In this document: positions 60,001 to 64,000 of the stretch, in pieces | Layout: every line of letters begins with the position of its first letter | Numbering within the stretch: position 1 is the first letter of the stretch | NCBI RefSeq assembly: GCF_008831285.2 | Contig: NC_045145.1 | Coordinates: 19,590,802 to 19,654,801 of the forward strand | Direction of reading: 5' to 3' | Source: Nymphaea colorata | Lineage: Eukaryota; Streptophyta; Magnoliopsida; Nymphaeales; Nymphaeaceae | DNA length: 64,000 bases | Translations under genes and position numbers: made by a program | Notes under the pieces: model-generated | Database searches by the model: none | What the model was told of the DNA's origin: nothing | The model's input: only the letters and a program-made list of their open reading frames with translations

Positions 60001-63000
60001 TAAAATGGGAACCTAGAGATGCAGCAGAGTTTGTAGACGATGGGTATAAAGATGGTGAAAATTAAATTTGCAATGAGGATAATGATGTTGAGGAGTTCAT
60101 AGAAAGGGTTGGTGAAGAGGCTGGCATCATTCCACCACCATTTATGCCCAAGCATGTCTTTCCTTGCAAAGCCCAACACGGCAACACCAAGGGCGTGTAA
60201 CCAACCTATCGCTAGCACGTAGTGGCAGAGGGGATGACACAAATTGGGGCAAGAGGCCATTGAGGCAGCCAGAGAAACCCCCTTGGGATAAAACCTTGGC
60301 GGCCCTTACCAACCTGGATTTCGTGTTGAAGTCCACGGAAGTGGATAAGCTGTTAGCAACAGAAGAAAATGAGAAGTATCTTCACTCATGTTGTTTACCA
60401 CCCCCAACTCAGCAAGCGTTGCTGACGGTCGACGATGAAGGGGTTGTAGAGGGAATCTCATCTAGGAAGTTCAGTTCCTTACCAGTATTTACCAGATGCT
60501 TCAAGGGTTGTGGGTTACTCGAGCGGGGAAGACCCAATTTCTGAGACAGGTCATACAGCCTCGCAGAGGGAGAGTGGCAAAGGATGTCCTATTTTGTGGC
60601 CGATGCCTACAAAGTTGAGGCATGTTGAGCTGACTAAACCTTTTAAGGTGCCTAGTTGCGAAACCAAAATAGAATTGTTGGATGATATAAGGGGTTCTGT
60701 GGTTGATAAATTGATCTCAGATGTAAAAGTTTGGGGTGCCTACCACATTAGAATTGTGGCTAGAAGGGTTTATGACACATCTAGAACCTGGAGTCCAAAT
60801 ATGACCAACATCTCCAATAATCTTGATGTAGTTGGCAAACACGTATGTTTATGCACAGAGATCTTGATTGAATGGGAAGAGGCAGAGAAAGGTTGCCAAA
60901 ATTCTCTTCTTGCTCTCAGCGGTTGTCTTTGCGACTGGGAACAAGCAGTGTGAAAATCATTGTCGCCTCAATGACTGGAATTTGAGTATCTCCCATGTTC
61001 AAGGGTGGGTACACCTAAGGAGCCGCACATGTCATTCGGTGCCTACACTTTGGAATCATCTTGAGATTTTTGAGAATAATGGAGGCTTCTTAAAGGAGGA
61101 GTGTGGGTTTGCTCATCTCTTTACCAACAATGAGGCTAGTGGAAAAAACACTGATAGAGTTATCTATAGTGAAGATGTTTCCAAAAGACAACTCAATGAC
61201 CTAATTAGGGGTCTACAAGTTTGCCATGTGATGGTACCATCATGTGCTTTAATTAGTGTTGACGGTGGGCCCCCTGTTACCCCAAAACGATTGTTGACTA
61301 GTGGAGGCATCCTGGCCACTGAACTTGTTTGGATGCATTTCAAGGATGTGTTGGCAGCTTCTGAAATTGAGACTTACTTACTAGGATGCTGGGAGGAACA
61401 ACATAAATTACCTGGAGATCATTCAAATGCTTATGTCACCATGGGAAAAGGCAAGCATGTGTCAGAAATGCCAGAGGCGTTGCAGGGGAAAATTTCTACA
61501 GAACGTCAGCTTCACTCCTCAAGGATGATCACATGCTTTACTAGATTAGGTACTACCCCTAGGGTAGTAAAACCTTGGAGCATCTCTGATGGCAGGATAA
61601 AAATTGATAAAAGTAGCAACAAAGTAATTGACTCTGCAAGTGAATCTTCAAGCATTGATAATCATGGCAGCCTAATTATTGAACAATACGGTGGCACCAA
61701 ACTCACATCTTCTTATGTACAGAGAAGCTTGTTACAGCCACCAACATTAAAGGCAGGCAGCATCACCTCCATGACTATACGATATGTTATCTTCCAGGGT
61801 AATGGGAAACCATTTCCATATAGACCATCTTGTGTTGAGAAAGATGCCTTGTTCCAGAATATGATGTTATGGGCATGGTGTATCAGTCTTGGATTGCCAT
61901 AATTTACATGATCAAGCCTAGCCAGGTTTCCTAACCGGGTCTCAGTTTTATAATTTTATTATATATTATCATATGCATTTTCGGTTTGCTGTTAATGCAA
62001 TGCTGAGAATGGGAACTCCTATTTATTTTATACTTCATTCCTTGAAAGTTGTGGAACCTGATTTGCCATCTTCAAATGAGATTATGCTGGATGAAACTTA
62101 CTAGTTCTTCTATGGTTCCATTCCACCACGTCTAAGATTAATTATTTGTGCTGGTGGTGTCCAATAGTTTCATCTGAAACTATTGATAATTGACTGTATC
62201 CAACTTATGCACTTGTGATACCTTTTTGATATTTGATATTTTTGTTGCACTGGAATTTGGATCAGGAATGAGCTGTCAGGATTTCGGCTTGATTTGCTTT
62301 ACTGTACTGACCTTGCAGAGGCAAAGAACATAGTTGCGATTCCAAGCATAGTTGACAGCCTTAATGGGTTCCATATGGAAATGGTGGCTTTGGGGTCAGA
62401 GCACTCAGTAGCCATTACAGGTGAGAAATTTAGCATTGTGGCCCTTGCTTTTTCATTTCTAACAGTTTATGATGTCCCTTAAGTAAATTTAGCTACTTGA
62501 TTTGTTGCTAGTGGGTCTTCAGGATGTACATTACTGCTCCATTCTAATATCTGCTTATGAATTCTTGTAGAAAATGGTGATATGTTGAGTTGGGGAGCAG
62601 GGGGTTCTGGACAGCTCGGTCATGGTCATCATCCCAGCATCTTAAGTTTTCTAAAAAGTTCAAGGTTAGATGCCAATACTTAGAAGTTAGAAGAATAGTG
62701 GTTAAATATTGTATTAATCATGTGGAAGTTGTGTGAAGAACTTACAATGCTTCTGTGAGAAACTTTGTATAATATGCATACTTTTCTGTTGAATTGTTGG
62801 AAAAAAGTGTTGCGTGACTACACTTTACTGGTTAAATGATTAAATTCAACTCCATCTTTTGTTCTAGATTTCCTCAGAGTTGCTTTTTTTTTTCCACAAA
62901 ATCATTTACATATAATCCTGCATTTTTAGTGAAAAAAATTAACAGAGGGTCATTTGAAAAAAGTTTAAGTTTGAGAATTTTTTACCTACTTGAATTAAGA

Positions 63001-64000
63001 AAAAGTTTATAATGGACAGGTAGTCAAATGATTCTTTTGGAACTTGAAGGTGATTTTGTTACTTTTGCCAAAAGTTAAATGTTTCTTGTGGTTCTTAATG
63101 TGAATATTATATATTTTGATTTTCAAACTTCCAGTAATTGATCTCCTTCATGCCTACATCTGGTCTTTGTAAGAGGAATGTGACAAACTGATTAAATATC
63201 TCTTGAACTGAAAAGTTTTTCATGCTTTCTGCAATCATATGTATCTTTGTTTCCCTTGGCATCCACAAATAACAACAAGAAAACTTATTGTTATCCTTTT
63301 AAAGTACAATTCCGGTCGGTTAGGTTGGTGGCAGAAGGCTAGTTTTCTACTCTTCATTTTCTGAATCATATTTGACTTTTTCACTAATGGACAATGACTA
63401 AATATTAGGCGAATTGCACCAAGTCACTACTAGCATATCTCATTTCTTACTATCTACTGCTTGGTATGCTGGCTGTACAATATGAGGTGCAAAAGTGTGA
63501 AAATTTTGCATAAGGAACATCTCAATGTGGTTTAGCAAAGAGGCTTGTATGAGACAGAAAGGTCAAACATTCACATATCATGGAATCAGTAGTGAAGACT
63601 GAAATTTTCACTGCATAAAGGTGCATTAATGATTAGTTTGATATCTCATTTGAGATGATTCGAGGAATTCATTTAGCTTTGAGTATTTTTACATTGCTCA
63701 GCGAGTCAGCGGCCATTTTGTTTATGAGAATGAAGCATGCCGCCATTATTCGTCTATCACAGACACAACTGATGCGTCATTGATTGTATCTTCTAGTAGG
63801 TTATTTTCATTTTCTATTCTTTGTCTGTCATGTGTGACTAAGCTGATTTCTCTGGTGCAGAGAATATACACCCAGGCTTGTAAGAACACTTGAAGGAGTG
63901 AAGGTGTTCCCATTTGTCTATTTGTTCTTTGTTCCTAGTTACATTTTGCATCTAATTCATGCTTTAGGATGGTGGTTGTTGTTTATTTTTGTAGGTCAGG
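57067..64000 (+). CDS. RUG3-like: RUG3-like RCC1-repeat protein, probably mitochondrial (5' part; runs off the window)
   Basis: Exons 57067-57307, 57386-57462, 57591-57669, 58438-58497, 62319-62420, 62571-62664, 63861-63903 and the start of exon 8 at 63995. They join in frame to give about 234 residues, roughly half of a RUG3-type protein. The N terminus MYSRCGQLVSRLVRGSAATG is Arg/Ser-rich with one acid at most, a likely mitochondrial presequence. RCC1 blade motifs follow: MWGNGDFGRLGLGDFSSQW, FATGMNDFGQLGIPG, GYRHSAAIT, LYMWGDNSSGQLGLGKK, ALGSEHSVAIT, LSWGAGGSGQLGHGH. Arabidopsis RUG3 is required for splicing of mitochondrial nad2. Assignment to RUG3 rather than another RCC1/UVR8-like protein is inference from the blade sequence and the presequence. 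Confidence 0.85.
57670..58437 (+). other. RUG3-like intron 3
   Basis: A 0.77-kb AT-rich intron with no recognised feature. Confidence 0.75.
58839..58899 (+). pseudogene. Frame-broken duplicate of RUG3-like exon 4
   Basis: Copy of exon 4 (58438-58497) located 400 bp downstream inside intron 4, with its acceptor (cccaacag) and donor (gtaata) still present. It reads VDGALYMQGDSSSGQLGPRK: the blade Trp is Gln and LGLGK is changed to LGPRK. It is 61 rather than 60 nt because of one extra A, so using it would shift the frame of exon 5. Similarity continues on both sides (tttgatttccaacag / ttttgattcccaacag before; gtaacacttagaact / gtaatacttaaaact after). Confidence 0.9.
58944..59157 (+). mobile_element. 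Putative 5' LTR of a retroelement in RUG3-like intron 4
   Basis: Inference from position. The segment starts TGTTAGATACCGGG, ends ...CACTCACA (TG...CA) and is followed two bases later by a primer-binding site. It contains gggattagggtttgag wording common in plant LTR leaders. No full second copy exists in the window; only accgggtctcag at 61934-61945 resembles its start. It could equally be the leader of an integrated pararetrovirus fragment. Confidence 0.45.
59160..59171 (+). other. Primer-binding site complementary to initiator tRNA-Met
   Basis: TGGTATCAGAGC, the canonical 12-base plant retroelement primer-binding site complementary to the 3' end of initiator tRNA-Met, directly after the LTR-like segment. 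Confidence 0.75.
59207..60867 (+). pseudogene. Decayed coding sequence of the intron-4 insertion (interrupted frames)
   Basis: Behind the primer site, protein-like frames follow one another with stops and frame changes: MTQLNIIYGPLQPLDKIPNG (59207), a Ser-rich stretch (59297-59497), MSEVRETLRLFDGGKYGCIK (59661), KIANVAVLENRYPVTQANVL (about 59930), a 126-codon frame (60164-60544) and a 147-codon frame (60510-60953) with ELTKPFKVPSCETKIELLDD. No zinc knuckle, protease, reverse transcriptase, RNase H or integrase motif was recognised. Read as a decayed element or captured sequence of unknown identity. Confidence 0.45.
60868..61902 (+). CDS. Unidentified 344-codon ORF nested in RUG3-like intron 4
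   Basis: An uninterrupted frame of 1035 nt, very unlikely to stay open by chance. It starts MNGKRQRKVAKILFLLSAVV (hydrophobic, signal- or anchor-like, though the true start may be elsewhere) and includes HVQGWVHLRSRTCHSVPTLW, GFAHLFTNNEASGKNTDRVI, LISVDGGPPVTPKRLLTSGG, LVWMHFKDVLAASEIETYLL and SLIIEQYGGTKLTSSYVQRS, ending MMLWAWCISLGLP. I recognise no family. It overlaps the end of the 147-codon frame in another phase and has no visible intron. It may be a captured host gene fragment, an accessory ORF of a retroelement, or a relic. Function unknown. Confidence 0.4.
   Translation: MNGKRQRKVAKILFLLSAVVFATGNKQCENHCRLNDWNLSISHVQGWVHLRSRTCHSVPTLWNHLEIFENNGGFLKEECGFAHLFTNNEASGKNTDRVIYSEDVSKRQLNDLIRGLQVCHVMVPSCALISVDGGPPVTPKRLLTSGGILATELVWMHFKDVLAASEIETYLLGCWEEQHKLPGDHSNAYVTMGKGKHVSEMPEALQGKISTERQLHSSRMITCFTRLGTTPRVVKPWSISDGRIKIDKSSNKVIDSASESSSIDNHGSLIIEQYGGTKLTSSYVQRSLLQPPTLKAGSITSMTIRYVIFQGNGKPFPYRPSCVEKDALFQNMMLWAWCISLGLP
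61903..62318 (+). other. 3' part of RUG3-like intron 4
   Basis: AT-rich sequence between the nested ORF and exon 5. It contains accgggtctcag (61934-61945), a weak match to the start of the LTR-like segment, and otherwise ordinary intron sequence with the acceptor ccttgcag at 62311-62318. Confidence 0.5.
62665..63860 (+). other. RUG3-like intron 6
   Basis: A 1.2-kb AT-rich intron, acceptor tctggtgcag. Nothing else recognised. Confidence 0.75.

Noticed and set aside
58944..61902. Intact endogenous pararetrovirus
   Set aside because: The primer site alone fits, but no coat, movement, protease or reverse-transcriptase motif was recognised; kept only as an alternative origin.

Overview
The window is nuclear DNA from a flowering plant. 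It is AT-rich, with long GT-AG introns, (AT)n/(GA)n microsatellites, plant-type repeats and three plant housekeeping proteins recognisable by family: PRP40, FAB1/PIKfyve and an RCC1-repeat protein of the RUG3 type. The lineage within angiosperms cannot be fixed from the sequence; identifications come from protein-family knowledge, not from a search.

Layout. (1) 2224-22049, minus strand: a PRP40-type U1 snRNP-associated splicing factor. All 28 coding exons could be joined in frame (1049 aa: Pro/Gln-rich N terminus, two WW domains, six FF domains, Lys/Arg/Glu-rich tail). A probable leader exon lies near 25592-25750. (2) 25.8-34.8 kb: a gene-poor divergent intergenic block with an 81-bp tandem repeat, a 16-G run, and dispersed repeats, one of which is shared with PRP40 introns. 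(3) 36232-47678, plus strand: a FAB1-type PtdIns3P 5-kinase (FYVE, TCP-1/Cpn60-like, PIP kinase; 11 coding exons joined in frame, 1896 aa). Its intron 5 holds a long (TA)n tract and a 40-bp minisatellite. (4) 47.7-50.2 kb: intergenic, with three unrelated 42-bp tandem duplications inside 0.8 kb. (5) 50225-50747, minus strand: a small two-exon gene (102 aa) with a plastid-transit-like first exon and a conserved-looking acidic second exon. (6) 50.75-57.06 kb: intergenic, with a degenerate ~75-bp tandem repeat, a MITE-like inverted repeat and GC-rich repeat remnants. (7) 57067 to the window edge, plus strand: the first eight exons of a RUG3-like mitochondrial RCC1-repeat protein. Its 3.8-kb fourth intron is the oddest part of the window. 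It holds a frame-broken second copy of exon 4, a retroelement-like leader with an initiator-tRNA primer-binding site, and a 344-aa ORF I do not recognise.

The genes do not form a functional unit. PRP40 acts in nuclear pre-mRNA splicing, FAB1 in endosome/vacuole phosphoinositide metabolism, the small gene probably in plastids, and the RUG3-like protein probably in mitochondrial RNA processing. The most promising unexplained item is the unidentified ORF and composite insertion in the RUG3-like intron. Next are the three same-length 42-bp duplications.
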